Below are positions 15,850 to 24,748 of a DNA stretch of 64,000 nt, in pieces. Position 1 is the stretch's first letter; every line of letters begins with the position of its first letter. Origin of the DNA: Polycladidibacter stylochi (GTDB lineage Bacteria > Pseudomonadota > Alphaproteobacteria > Rhizobiales > Stappiaceae); assembly GCF_001562055.1 (NCBI RefSeq), contig NZ_LLWE01000042.1, positions 1-64,000 of the forward strand, written 5' to 3'. Position numbers and translations under genes: made by a program. Below the pieces are notes generated by a model. That model was not told the DNA's origin and ran no database searches. It worked only from the letters and a program-made list of their open reading frames with translations.

Positions 15850-16237
15850 ATAACCTTACCTTAACTATGCGTTATTCACAGTATAGATTGTGTTTTTGTT
15901 TGTTAATCCTATGAAATCTACGAATAAAAATAATTATAGGAAAGTGAGATAATTAATTAAAACTAATTAATTTTATATATTACGGGATTGGGAGTCGTAA
16001 TTGCTTAATTAATTTTTTTTCTCTGTAATTATTTTAAAGAGAATTCATAGAAATTTCCGCGTCTGAGCTCTCACAGTATGTGGTTACTATTAAAACAAGT
16101 AGCGTCAGGTGAAATAAGTGTTCTCATTGTTCCTTTTATTATGGGATAAATGGCTAGAAAATTACGGTAATATAATACCGTTTTTATAAATAACTGTTTT
16201 TGTTGAGAAAAATATATCGAGTGCAGATAAAAACTTC
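15850..16237. other. Very AT-rich upstream region of rplM
   Basis: No coding frame is supported. TTAATTAA-type motifs recur around 15953-16015, and long A/T runs continue to 16237. The region lies between the start of the glycosyltransferase gene and the rplM promoter, so it may hold the former's promoter and an UP-like element for the latter. Confidence 0.45.
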
Positions 16238-16266
16238 TTGACCTTTAGATCGAGACCACGTATCAA
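16238..16266 (+). promoter_or_regulatory. Promoter of rplM-rpsI
   Basis: TTGACC (16238-16243) and TATCAA (16261-16266) are separated by exactly 17 bases, a good match to alphaproteobacterial housekeeping promoters. The predicted transcript would start near 16273, giving a leader of about 77 bases before rplM, where ribosomal-protein feedback could act. Confidence 0.6.
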
Positions 16267-16349
16267 CCATTCCCGACAAGAGCGCACGCAAGGTTTCTTT
16301 CGTGCATGCCCTTACCGAAATTTCAACTGTCCAGTCAGGTACAGAATCT

Positions 16350-16814
16350 ATGAAAACTCACTCTACCAAAGTGGCAGAGGTCGAGAAAAAGTGGATCTTG
16401 ATCGACGCAGAAGGCATTGTTGTAGGCCGTTTGGCTTCATTCATTGCTAATCGTCTGCGCGGCAAGCACAAAGCGACCTTTACCCCACACATTGACGATG
16501 GCGACAACGTTATTGTGATTAATGCTGACAAGGTTATCTTGACCGGCCGTAAGTACGAAAATAAAAAGTACTACTGGCACACAGGTTACCCAGGCGGTAT
16601 TAAAGAGCGTACAGCTCGTGCGATCATTGAAGGCCGTTTCCCAGAGCGTGTTCTGGAAAAAGCCGTTCAGCGCATGATGCCAGGTGGCCCGCTGTCCAAC
16701 CGTCAGCTGTCTAACCTGCGTGTATACGCTTCCAGCGAACATCCGCATGAAGCTCAGTCTCCTGAACTGGTAGACTTCAAGAGCTTGAACAGCAAAAATG
16801 CGAAGAGGGGCTAA
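16350..16814 (+). CDS. rplM: 50S ribosomal protein L13
   Basis: The 154-residue protein has the L13 core: [54 protein letters not shown], followed by [32 protein letters not shown]. It is a primary 23S rRNA-binding protein of the large subunit. The ATG at 16350 is chosen because residues from an upstream in-frame ATG (16302) are not part of L13. The gene is two bases from rpsI, the conserved rplM-rpsI operon. Confidence 0.98.
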   Translation: MKTHSTKVAEVEKKWILIDAEGIVVGRLASFIANRLRGKHKATFTPHIDDGDNVIVINADKVILTGRKYENKKYYWHTGYPGGIKERTARAIIEGRFPERVLEKAVQRMMPGGPLSNRQLSNLRVYASSEHPHEAQSPELVDFKSLNSKNAKRG

Positions 16815-16816
16815 TT

Positions 16817-17293
16817 ATGTCTGAGCTACAATCCCTAGAGGATCTGGGCGAAGCAATCGCCCCAGCAGCGGCTGAAGCTCCTGTGCACGTTCAAAAACTG
16901 GACAGCCAGGGCCGCGCCTATGCAACTGGTAAACGTAAAGACGCGATCGCTCGTGTCTGGATCAAGCCAGGTACAGGTAAAATCACCATCAACAAGCGTG
17001 ATTTTGCAACTTACTTTGCACGTCCAGTGCTGCAGCTGATCATTCGCCAGCCAATCATGCTCACAGAGCGTGACGGTCAGTACGACATTGTTGTAACTGT
17101 TTCCGGTGGTGGTCTTTCCGGTCAGGCCGGTGCGGTACGTCACGGTATCTCTAAAGCTCTTACATACTATGAGCCAGAGCTGCGCGGCGCACTGAAGAAA
17201 GAAGGCTTCCTGACACGCGATAGCCGTGTTGTTGAACGTAAGAAGTACGGTAAGGCGAAAGCCCGTCGTTCCTTCCAGTTCTCCAAGCGTTAA
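16817..17293 (+). CDS. rpsI: 30S ribosomal protein S9
   Basis: The 158-residue protein has the alphaproteobacterial S9 layout: an acidic 30-residue N-terminal extension, then [36 protein letters not shown]. The C-terminal tail [16 protein letters not shown] reaches the P-site tRNA in the ribosome. It overlaps no gene, starts two bases after rplM and ends at a strong terminator. Confidence 0.98.
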   Translation: MSELQSLEDLGEAIAPAAAEAPVHVQKLDSQGRAYATGKRKDAIARVWIKPGTGKITINKRDFATYFARPVLQLIIRQPIMLTERDGQYDIVVTVSGGGLSGQAGAVRHGISKALTYYEPELRGALKKEGFLTRDSRVVERKKYGKAKARRSFQFSKR

Positions 17294-17317
17294 TCTTCTT
17301 TCGCTTTACGATTTTCG

Positions 17318-17347
17318 AAAAGGGCTGCCCGAAGGGTGGCCCTTTTT
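17318..17347 (+). terminator. Rho-independent terminator of rplM-rpsI
   Basis: AAAAGGGC (17318-17325) pairs with GCCCTTTT (17339-17346), with an inner GCCC/GGGT helix, followed by T. Textbook form, 25 bases after the rpsI stop. Confidence 0.9.
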
Positions 17348-17358
17348 GCATTTGTAAA

Positions 17359-17381
17359 AACCTCCATCTTAGGTGGAGGTT
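17359..17381 (-). terminator. Rho-independent terminator of the outer-membrane protein gene
   Basis: On the reverse strand AACCTCCA (17381-17374) pairs with TGGAGGTT (17366-17359) and is followed by TTT. It lies 45 bases past the stop of the barrel gene ending at 17426. Confidence 0.85.
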
Positions 17382-17425
17382 ATGACTTTTAATCGCTGTC
17401 AAATAAAGATGCTTTAAAGTGTCGA

Positions 17426-18043
17426 CTAAAAATGGAACGCAGCACCTAGAGCAAAAATATTATCTTTGGCACTAAAGTCGATTTTACTATCTAGATCGAA
17501 TTCCTTTTTTTCCGAGCTGCGGTGCTGGAATTCGCCGCGAATGGATAGATTTTGAATTACTTTCATTTCTAAACCGGCACCATACGTATAGTAGGTGAGG
17601 GATTCTGTTTCGTCCTTCAAAATAGCAAGGACAGCATCTTTCTTTGAAATTTCTGTTTGTGTCAGGCCGATGCCATAGCGTAGGTAGGGCATGAAATTGC
17701 CTTGCGCAAAGCCGAGACGTGCAACTGCTTCGGCGCTGTTGCTCTGCTTGTAGCCATATTCTTTGACTTTATCTTCTAAAAAATTGCTACCAAACTGTGT
17801 TTCTACGCCCACAACCAAGTTGCTTCCAAGTGGTATATTTAGACCTGCGTAAGCGGATACAGTACCGGTTGAGAAATCAACTTTTTCTTCATTCGTGTGG
17901 TTATTAGGGGAAGTCTGCTGGTAGCCTGCTTTTATTCCAAAATATGGTCCTTGGAATCTTTGGGCGGGGGTCTGGTAGCCTCCAAAAGCATGCGCTGTTG
18001 CAGGGACTAGGAGAGCTATTGCGGTGAGAGCGAGTTTTTTCAT
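17426..18043 (-). CDS. Outer-membrane beta-barrel protein (OmpA/Omp25-like porin family)
   Basis: The ATG at 18043 starts a clear signal peptide, MKKLALTAIALLVPATAHA, cleaved before FGGY; the ORF extends upstream to 18133, but that part is not signal-like. The mature protein, about 186 residues, begins GPYFGIKAGYQ and alternates hydrophobic and polar residues in eight likely strands. It ends IFALGAAFHF, with the C-terminal Phe used by the BAM machinery. This fits the small eight-stranded barrels (outer-membrane protein beta-barrel domain, Omp25/RopB type). It is adjacent to a paralogous barrel gene on the same strand. Confidence 0.83.
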   Translation of the reverse strand: MKKLALTAIALLVPATAHAFGGYQTPAQRFQGPYFGIKAGYQQTSPNNHTNEEKVDFSTGTVSAYAGLNIPLGSNLVVGVETQFGSNFLEDKVKEYGYKQSNSAEAVARLGFAQGNFMPYLRYGIGLTQTEISKKDAVLAILKDETESLTYYTYGAGLEMKVIQNLSIRGEFQHRSSEKKEFDLDSKIDFSAKDNIFALGAAFHF

Positions 18044-18168
18044 TGCTTTACTGGGAGAGCCTGTCTTGTTTATTTGACCCAGTATTTTTGAATAGTTGTA
18101 TTGCGTAGAGCTTGTGTCTTTCAATTTATACAATTGGAAGTTATTATCTAATGCAATAGTAGGATGTA

Positions 18169-18189
18169 GGGCGCTGTGTAAGAGCGCCC
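18169..18189 (-). terminator. Hairpin after the second outer-membrane protein gene
   Basis: GGGCGCT (18169-18175) pairs with AGCGCCC (18183-18189), twelve bases past the stop of the gene ending at 18201. No U run follows on the reverse strand, so termination strength is uncertain. Confidence 0.5.
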
Positions 18190-18200
18190 AAGGTTAAATC

Positions 18201-18872
18201 TTAAAAGTGATAGTTTAAGCCGATTTTGAATGAATCTGATGAAAGATTCAAACTTTCCTCATCAAAACTATCTTTATCTAAGCTATTATTTGATTTTTTG
18301 AATGTTTCTGAGCCTGAGAACGTGTGATTGTACTCTGCCAGGATTGAAAAACTATGTGATAGCTTAATACCTGCACCGGCACCCAATAAGGTGTAGCCGA
18401 TAGCTTTTTCATTGGTAGTCTTTTTTGTATATAAAGTACTACCTGATCTAAACTGGGTATTGGTTACATATTTGGCTGATGTGGCACCTACACCAGCTGT
18501 GGCAAACAGCATGGCATTATCTTTTGCAAAACCCACACGAATGCGAGCTTCGCCGACTGCCAGCAGCTCCATGTTGCGGTTATTTTCTTCGAACTCTGCA
18601 GGTGCTGTTCCTAGGCTAAGCTCATAGCCCCATAAGAAGTTATTATTAACAGAATTGCCACCAACTGTAATTTCAAAGGTTCCTGAAGTCGCGTTGACCT
18701 CACTATCAAGAGCCTCAAATTCCAACGAACTTGTTCCAGACCCTATCCTAAGTCCAAAATAGGCACCGGACCAAGTGATGGGAACAGCTTTTTCTGTTTC
18801 AACCTGTTCTTTAGCATGTGCGTGGCCTGCTATAGTGCTTAGAGTGAAAGCAATTAAAAATAGTTTTTTCAT
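18201..18872 (-). CDS. Outer-membrane beta-barrel protein, paralogue of the adjacent gene
   Basis: A signal peptide MKKLFLIAFTLSTIAGHAHA precedes the mature start KEQVET. The body has the same plan as its neighbour: WSGAYFGLRIGSGTSS as first strand, NNFLWGYELSLGTA, ARIRVGFAKDNAMLFATAGVGATSAKY, LGAGAGIKLSHSFSILAEYNHTF, and a terminal FKIGLNYHF with C-terminal Phe. An AGAGGTAG ribosome-binding site precedes the ATG. Two tandem small barrels suggest duplication of a surface protein; the loops differ most, which would fit exposure to phage or host recognition. Confidence 0.85.
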   Translation of the reverse strand: MKKLFLIAFTLSTIAGHAHAKEQVETEKAVPITWSGAYFGLRIGSGTSSLEFEALDSEVNATSGTFEITVGGNSVNNNFLWGYELSLGTAPAEFEENNRNMELLAVGEARIRVGFAKDNAMLFATAGVGATSAKYVTNTQFRSGSTLYTKKTTNEKAIGYTLLGAGAGIKLSHSFSILAEYNHTFSGSETFKKSNNSLDKDSFDEESLNLSSDSFKIGLNYHF

Positions 18873-19040
18873 TTCTACCTCTGGTTGTTTTTTTATGAGG
18901 TAGTATTTTTTTTAAAGGTTGGCAATAAATCTAACTATTTAAATAGTATTTTTTGCGGGAAAAGTAAGATAAAATTAATTAAAATTGTACTTTATAGTAT
19001 TTGTTGTTCGTTTATTTATATGTAATAAATTCAATGTTAT

Positions 19041-19076
19041 CCCCCTCCTGATATTTGTTATGCGGAGGGGGAGTTT
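19041..19076. terminator. GC-rich hairpin after sseA
   Basis: CCCCCTCC (19041-19048) pairs with GGAGGGGG (19064-19071), followed on the forward strand by GTTTTT. It lies 12 bases past the sseA stop on the reverse strand, where the side with the U run is upstream. It may act in either direction. Confidence 0.55.
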
Positions 19077-19083
19077 TTGTTAT

Positions 19084-19929
19084 TTAAGCTGTTTCATTAA
19101 TGACTTCTACTTGTTTCGAGCTGCCCCATTCGGCCCATGAACCATCGTAGAGCGCGTGGTTCGGGTGGCCGATACGTGTTAGAGCGAGCGAGATAACCGC
19201 AGCAGTAACACCTGAGCCACATGATGTAATAACCGGTGTATTATCATTCAGGTTATAGCTGCTGAACAAGGCTTTTAAGTCTGCACTTGCCAACATCTTA
19301 CCGTCTCGAAGTAATGAGCTGAAGGGTAGGTTTTTCGCGCCCTTCATGTGCCCAGGGCGAACGCCGGGGCGTGGTTCTGGCATATTTCCGGCAAAGCGAT
19401 CCGGTCCTCTGGCATCTAGAACGAGTGTTTTTCCGTCATCTAGCGCTGTTTTGACCTGGTCGAGATTTCGCATAAGCTCGTGGTTGAGCTTGGGCGTGAA
19501 TTGGCCCGAACTCCGCTCAGTCAGTTTGTCTGTTAACGGGAGATTTTCGGCCTTCCAAGCGGGGAGGCCGCCATCAAGCAGGTAAACGCGTTCCACACCA
19601 AAGAGTTTAAACATCCACCATACGCGGGCGGCTGAAAATAACCCCATGCCATCATAAACAACAATTGTTTGGCCATCATTGATACCAAGTTGGCGCATGG
19701 CAGAGGCGAATTGCTCTGCCGATGGTACCATGTGAGGCAAATCTGTTTGTTGATCGCTTATTGCATCAATATCAAAAAAGATTGCACCTGGAATATGCTC
19801 TTTTTGATAGTCTGCAATTGGATCTCGTGCCATATCTGGTAAGTACCAAGAGCCATCGACGACCACCAAATCTGGTGCATCTAAATGTTGTTGTAGCCAT
19901 GAAACGCTGACAATAGGGTCATTCAACAT
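19084..19929 (-). CDS. sseA: 3-mercaptopyruvate sulfurtransferase (tandem rhodanese)
   Basis: The protein has 281 residues and two rhodanese domains. The first is non-catalytic (VVVDGSWYLPDMARDPIADYQKEHIPGAIFFDID); the second ends in the active loop ITSCGSGVTAAV, with Cys near residue 237. CGSGVTA is the 3-mercaptopyruvate-type loop, unlike the CRKGVTA of thiosulfate rhodanese. The enzyme moves sulfur from 3-mercaptopyruvate to thiols or cyanide. It starts two bases after alaX with GGAGGAA inside the alaX end, so the two form an operon. Confidence 0.93.
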   Translation of the reverse strand: MLNDPIVSVSWLQQHLDAPDLVVVDGSWYLPDMARDPIADYQKEHIPGAIFFDIDAISDQQTDLPHMVPSAEQFASAMRQLGINDGQTIVVYDGMGLFSAARVWWMFKLFGVERVYLLDGGLPAWKAENLPLTDKLTERSSGQFTPKLNHELMRNLDQVKTALDDGKTLVLDARGPDRFAGNMPEPRPGVRPGHMKGAKNLPFSSLLRDGKMLASADLKALFSSYNLNDNTPVITSCGSGVTAAVISLALTRIGHPNHALYDGSWAEWGSSKQVEVINETA

Positions 19930-19931
19930 AA

Positions 19932-20645
19932 CTATTCCTCCAGTTGAATTCTTAGGCGCCGGTTTTGTTGACCTTTGCTTTCAATTTTAGTTACCCTAAT
20001 GGGACCAATTTCACCTGTTGTGGAAACATGGGTGCCACCACAAGGTTGTAAATCTGTTTTTTTGCCTACCCGGATCAAGCGTATTTTGCCCGTACCACGC
20101 GGTGGGGTGACGCTGAGTGTTTTTACAAGCTCGGGATTATCGTCGAGTTGTTGCTCGGTTATCCAATCTGTGCTTACGGGTTCATCACGAGCGGCGAGTT
20201 CCGTCAGTTGCTGGCTTAGCGCTTCTTTATCCAGAGCTATCGGTGGCAGCTTGAAGTCCAGCCTGCCTTTGGCAGCATCAATTTGTCCACCTGTTACCGG
20301 ATAAGGCAACAAAACGGATAGTAGGTGAAGCGCTGTGTGGGCCCGCATGATAGAATAGCGGCGTTGCCAATCGATATGAGCAACAACCTTAACACCGGCC
20401 AATAGGTGGGCCTCTTTTTCGAGGTCATGAATGATTGCGCTGCGGTCTTTGGTGTATCTGGTGTTTACTACTTTAAGCTGCTCACCGGTTTGTAACTCGA
20501 TATATCCCTGATCGCCCGGTTGACCGCCTCCAAGAGGGTAGAAGCAGGTCCTATCCAGTACAATTTCGTGGGGTGAGGGCATGCTAAGAACTTGTGCTTC
20601 GCAACTGCGTAAATAAGCGTCATCCTCAAATAATTTAAATGTCAT
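19932..20645 (-). CDS. alaX: Trans-editing alanyl-tRNA hydrolase (AlaX)
   Basis: The protein is a stand-alone homologue of the AlaRS editing domain. It removes wrongly attached Ser or Gly from tRNA-Ala. The zinc motif is complete: HTALH in MRAHTALHLLSVLL, and CGGTH in LQPCGGTHVSTTGEIGPIRVTKIESKGQQNRR. The GGGQPGDQG segment near residue 40 belongs to the N-terminal beta-barrel found in AlaX-M type proteins. The length of 237 residues agrees. It is the first gene of the alaX-sseA pair. Confidence 0.93.
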   Translation of the reverse strand: MTFKLFEDDAYLRSCEAQVLSMPSPHEIVLDRTCFYPLGGGQPGDQGYIELQTGEQLKVVNTRYTKDRSAIIHDLEKEAHLLAGVKVVAHIDWQRRYSIMRAHTALHLLSVLLPYPVTGGQIDAAKGRLDFKLPPIALDKEALSQQLTELAARDEPVSTDWITEQQLDDNPELVKTLSVTPPRGTGKIRLIRVGKKTDLQPCGGTHVSTTGEIGPIRVTKIESKGQQNRRLRIQLEE

Positions 20646-20774
20646 AGTTCACCTTCTAAACTGCTAAAAATGAGGTGATGAGGATGTAAGACGCTGTATG
20701 CCGGGTCAAGGAATATATTGTTTTGATGACAATAACGCCATTAAACGTCGGAAGTAAAGCATATTAGTAAATCT

Positions 20775-22205
20775 TCATAGAACTGGGGAGAACAATTTTG
20801 CTGCCTGTGCGAGAATGCGAAAAGCGTAGGTGCGGGTTGCTAATTCTGCCTGCTCGGTTTTGCGGGCATTTACGAAGTCTATTTGCAACATTTTTTCTAT
20901 ATCGCCGATCATTTTGCCGCCCGTAAACCATTGGGTAATTTCAAAGTTTATCGAAAAAGAGCGGTTATCAAAGTTCACAGTACCTATGGCTGCCAGCTTG
21001 TTATCGACCAGCATGGTCTTTTGATGCAAAAAGCCCTCTTTGTACCTATATACTTTGATACCATAGCGGGTCATTTCATCTGAATGGGCATAGCTTGCCA
21101 GCCATACAAGCCAATGATCGGCTTTTTCCGGCAGTAAAATACGTACATCCACCCCGCGTAAGGCAGCCGCGTAAAGTGCTGTGAGCACTTCAGTTCCCGG
21201 TACAAAGTAGGGACTAACAATCCAAAGGCGTTTTTGGGCGCGTGATATGGCTTCGACAAAGGCTATGGCGCAATCTTCGCGCGGGTCCGCTGGACCCGTG
21301 GGCATGGTTAAAACGGGTTCGTTTCCCGGTGTTGGTATGTGTTCGGGAAGTGAAATGTTGGGCGGCGCACCGGTTGCCCAGTACCAGTCTTTAACAAAGG
21401 AAAGAGCGGCTGCAATTGCAGTGGGGCCTTCTACTTTGACGTGTGTGTCACGCCAAGGGCCATATGTATTTGACTTGCCTAAATATTCATTGCCGATATT
21501 GTGCCCGCCCACCCAACTGGCATGGCCGTCTACCACAACGACTTTGCGGTGATTGCGGTAATTGAGGCGCATCGGCCCTGTTAGCACAAGCATTTTATGT
21601 CGCTCATTAAAACCGCTGACATGAATACCAGCTTGTTTGAGCCGATTGATATAATTATTCGATAGAGTTGAGGAGCCGATGTCATCATAGAGGAAGTAGA
21701 TTGCACAGCCTTCGGTGGCCTTTTGAATGAGCGCTTTTGCTAACCGTTCTCCTGTCTCATCGTCCTTAACAATGTAAAATTGCACCAATATGCTTTCTTT
21801 GGCGCTTAATATACCTGAGATTATAGAATCCAGTGTTGCTTCACCATTAATGAGCAACTGGCAATTGTTGCCGCGCAAAAAGGGCAGGGCTGTAATTTTA
21901 TTATGTACCGGCCAGTTGTTGTTGGCCGTATTATCGACATAGGCTGCGAACTGTTTTGTGACTTCATTTTCAAAGCGTGAGACTGTTAAGCCGATTGCCG
22001 CGTAGTCGTCGAACTTTTTCCAAGCAAAAATAAAATAAAGAAAGACTGTCGGAAATGGTAAAAATGTGAGCGAGAGTAACCAAGCAATTGAACCTTGCGA
22101 GGTGCGACCGTACATGATTTCCCTGCCAGCACAGATAACGGCAAGCAAATAAAAGAATGCGGTAAGAACAGCTAAAAGGGTTAAATAGTGGTCGAAAATT
22201 GCCAT
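20775..22205 (-). CDS. cls: Cardiolipin synthase (PLD family)
   Basis: Two N-terminal membrane segments (residues 8-27 and 38-60) are followed by two phospholipase D domains. Their HKD motifs are HRKVVVVDG (near residue 217) and HQKTMLVDN (near residue 393), each with the downstream GS/NxD-type support residues (GGHNIGNEYLG, GTVNFDNRSF). This is the bacterial ClsA/ClsC-type layout, which joins two phosphatidylglycerols at the inner membrane. The length of 476 residues is typical. Single-gene unit on the reverse strand, divergent from ada. Confidence 0.93.
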   Translation of the reverse strand: MAIFDHYLTLLAVLTAFFYLLAVICAGREIMYGRTSQGSIAWLLSLTFLPFPTVFLYFIFAWKKFDDYAAIGLTVSRFENEVTKQFAAYVDNTANNNWPVHNKITALPFLRGNNCQLLINGEATLDSIISGILSAKESILVQFYIVKDDETGERLAKALIQKATEGCAIYFLYDDIGSSTLSNNYINRLKQAGIHVSGFNERHKMLVLTGPMRLNYRNHRKVVVVDGHASWVGGHNIGNEYLGKSNTYGPWRDTHVKVEGPTAIAAALSFVKDWYWATGAPPNISLPEHIPTPGNEPVLTMPTGPADPREDCAIAFVEAISRAQKRLWIVSPYFVPGTEVLTALYAAALRGVDVRILLPEKADHWLVWLASYAHSDEMTRYGIKVYRYKEGFLHQKTMLVDNKLAAIGTVNFDNRSFSINFEITQWFTGGKMIGDIEKMLQIDFVNARKTEQAELATRTYAFRILAQAAKLFSPVL

Positions 22206-22362
22206 AAAACCAGTTTACCTGCTAAGTGATACAAGGAAAAGCCATATCTATACAGATAGGCAATGCCCCTGTTATATCAAATCGTTTGGTGGTGAATGGG
22301 TTTTAAAAAATAGCTGCCCGAAATCCGTCGGTAATGTGTTCCTATCTATGTTAGGTAAGCAC

Positions 22363-23457
22363 ATGACTTTATTTCTGCCTGAAAACGATAGAACACTTTA
22401 TGAGGCCCTTGTGGCGCGATCTCATGCTTATGAAGGTCTTGCCTATGTTGGGGTGCGCACAACTGGTATTTTTTGCCGTTTCACCTGCCCGGCGCGCAAG
22501 CCCAAGCGAGAAAACTGTGTGTTTTTTGAGTGCATAGCTGCCTGTATGGAAGCGGGCTTTCGTCCTTGTAAGCGTTGTCAACCATTACGCGCCGTTGGTG
22601 AGAGAGAGCCTTTGGTGTCCCAGTTGCTTACTGCCCTTGAGCAAGAGCCTGAGCGCCGTTGGTGCGAAGGAGACGTGAGTGCCATGGGGCTTGATCCCTC
22701 CACAGTTCGGCGAGCCTTCAAGCGGCACCTTGGGGTGACGTTTTTGGAGTTGGCACGGACGACCCGCTTAAGGCTGGCGGCAGATGTATTGGAGCAAGGC
22801 GGACGGGTCATTGATGCGCAAATGACGGCTGGTTTTTCCTCAGCCAGTGCGTTTGCAGAGGCAATGAGCCAGTTACTGGGTATTGCGCCCTCAAAGCTTT
22901 CAGGAGATGCGCTGCTAAAAATGGATTGGATCGACACGCCGCTTGGCCCCATGGTGGCGGTATGCGATGAAACGCGTTTACACCTGCTGGAGTTTGTAGA
23001 CCGCAAGGCACTATCTAAGGAACTTAAGCGCTTGTTTGATGGCAAGGTCGGACGTTTGGGTTTGGGGCAAACATCCATTCATCGGCAATTGAAAAGTGAG
23101 CTGGATGCTTATTATGCCGGCGTATTGACGGCGTTTCAGACGCCCTTAGCCTTGCATGGTAGTGCGTTTCAAAAAAGTGTCTGGCGGGTTTTGCAGTCTA
23201 TCCCAATTGGTGAGCGACGCAGCTACAGCGATATTGCGCGGGAAATCGGCTCGCCGCGTGCAGTGCGTGCGGTGGCGCAGGCAAATGGAGCCAATCAGAT
23301 AGCTATTCTTATCGCTTGCCACCGTGTTGTGGGCGCTGATGGTTCTTTGACAGGCTATGGGGGCGGCTTGTGGCGAAAGCAAAAGCTGCTGGAGCTTGAA
23401 ACACAAGCAGCTTCCACCCGATTAATCTCGCTTGTAAGTGCTCATCGTTCGAGTTGA
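22363..23457 (+). CDS. ada: Ada: adaptive-response regulator and O6-methylguanine-DNA methyltransferase
   Basis: With the start at 22363 (AGG seven bases upstream) the zinc cysteines fall at residues 38, 42, 69 and 72, the same positions as in E. coli Ada, which supports this start over 22336 and 22348. The N-terminal domain accepts methyl groups from phosphotriesters. An AraC-type helix-turn-helix follows (residues 95-175). The C-terminal methyltransferase has the acceptor motif IACHRVVG and GYGGGLWRKQKLLELE. The order and length (364) are those of bifunctional Ada. The gene stands alone; no alkA or alkB lies next to it. Ada should induce its own expression after methylation. Confidence 0.95.
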   Translation: MTLFLPENDRTLYEALVARSHAYEGLAYVGVRTTGIFCRFTCPARKPKRENCVFFECIAACMEAGFRPCKRCQPLRAVGEREPLVSQLLTALEQEPERRWCEGDVSAMGLDPSTVRRAFKRHLGVTFLELARTTRLRLAADVLEQGGRVIDAQMTAGFSSASAFAEAMSQLLGIAPSKLSGDALLKMDWIDTPLGPMVAVCDETRLHLLEFVDRKALSKELKRLFDGKVGRLGLGQTSIHRQLKSELDAYYAGVLTAFQTPLALHGSAFQKSVWRVLQSIPIGERRSYSDIAREIGSPRAVRAVAQANGANQIAILIACHRVVGADGSLTGYGGGLWRKQKLLELETQAASTRLISLVSAHRSS

Positions 23458-23466
23458 GCACTTACA
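23433..23466. terminator. Long perfect hairpin overlapping the ada stop codon
   Basis: TGTAAGTGCTCA (23433-23444) pairs with TGAGCACTTACA (23455-23466) with a ten-base loop. The TGA stop of ada lies in the right arm. It sits between convergent ada and the cysteine synthase gene. No U run follows, so it may be a 3'-end processing or protection element rather than a strong terminator. Confidence 0.5.
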
Positions 23467-23481
23467 TATTGGAAGATCGCT

Positions 23482-24519
23482 CTAGGCTGCCTCATAGGGG
23501 ATGCTAATTTGTGGTTCTTGCTCTAACCATGCGGGGACAGGCAGGTGTTTACTGCGCAAAAAGTCAGGATTAAAGAGCTTGGACTGGTAACGTGTGCCAT
23601 AATCACACAACACAGTTACTATCGTGTGGCCGGGGCCGAGTTCTTTGGCCATTCGCATGGCTCCGGCGACATTGATGCCCGAGGAGCCGCCCAAGCACAG
23701 ACCTTCATTTTGTAGCAGTTCAAAAACAACAGGTATGGCTTCGCTATCCGGTATTTGGTAGGGGAGATCGATGCTTGTGCCTTCTAGATTATTTGTAATG
23801 CGTCCTTGACCAATACCCTCAGTAATTGACGATCCTTCTGACTTCAGCGCACCGTTTTTATAGAAATTATAGAGCGCTGCACCTTCAGGGTCTGCAAGGC
23901 CGATTTTGATGTCTTTGTTGTGTTCTTGCAAGCCAATTGCTGTGCCAGCTAATGTGCCGCCTGTGCCGACAGCGCAGATAAAACCATCAATTTCGCCTTG
24001 GGTCTGCTGCCAAATCTCTTGGGCGGTGGTTTTTATGTGGCCGTCGCGGTTGGCTGTGTTGTCGAACTGGTTAGCCCAAATTGCCCCTTGAGGGTGGGTT
24101 TCGTTCAGTTCTGCAGCAATTCGGCCCGATAGCTTTACATAATTATTGGGGTTTTTGTAGGGAACAGCAGGGACTTCAATCAACTTTGCGCCTGCAAGAC
24201 GCAACATTTGCTTTTTTTCGTCACTTTGAGTTTCGGGTATGACGATAACAGTTTTAAAGCCAAGCGCATTGGCAACCAAGGAAAGACCGATTCCTGTATT
24301 TCCGGCTGTGCCCTCTACAATTATGCCTCCCGGTTTCAAGGCACCTGATGCAATCGCGGCGTTGATAATAAAAAGTGCTGCTCTGTCTTTAACTGATTGA
24401 CCTGGATTCATAAACTCGGCCTTGCCCAATATGTTACATCCGGTGACTTCCGATGCTTTTTGGAGCTTAATCAGTGGCGTGTTACCAATTGCCTGCAACA
24501 TTGATTGCTGAATGACCAT
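23482..24519 (-). CDS. Cysteine synthase A family protein (O-acetylserine sulfhydrylase)
   Basis: This fold-type II PLP enzyme begins MLQAIGNTPLIKLQKASEVTGCNILGKAEFMNPGQSVKDRAAL, with PLP lysine in SVKDRAA (near residue 46). GTAGNTGIGLSLVANALGF is the substrate-binding loop, and AVGTGGTLAG the phosphate cradle. The family makes cysteine from O-acetylserine and sulfide. The GLCLGGSSGINVAGA block and a C-terminal extension to 345 residues place it in the longer branch, which includes O-ureidoserine- and cystathionine-type variants, so exact substrates are unsure. The ATG at 24519 has AGGAGG upstream. Confidence 0.85.
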   Translation of the reverse strand: MVIQQSMLQAIGNTPLIKLQKASEVTGCNILGKAEFMNPGQSVKDRAALFIINAAIASGALKPGGIIVEGTAGNTGIGLSLVANALGFKTVIVIPETQSDEKKQMLRLAGAKLIEVPAVPYKNPNNYVKLSGRIAAELNETHPQGAIWANQFDNTANRDGHIKTTAQEIWQQTQGEIDGFICAVGTGGTLAGTAIGLQEHNKDIKIGLADPEGAALYNFYKNGALKSEGSSITEGIGQGRITNNLEGTSIDLPYQIPDSEAIPVVFELLQNEGLCLGGSSGINVAGAMRMAKELGPGHTIVTVLCDYGTRYQSKLFNPDFLRSKHLPVPAWLEQEPQISIPYEAA

Positions 24520-24748
24520 AGAACCTCCTAGGGAGCAGCGCTTTTCCAATAAAGGTTGGCACCTTTCTAGCTCTTTAGTAAGGAGTGAAAGGTGCTGTGC
24601 AATGAGCTCCTAGAATAATGATTGGTGATCGATCATTTAAGGCATGATGATTGGAGTGCTGGAGAGTTGGCGAAAAAAAATACTCTAAGCCATGTGGTAA
24701 CAGGTAGAATATTTCTTCAAGATTAGATTTGCTTTCAATGCTCTTCAA

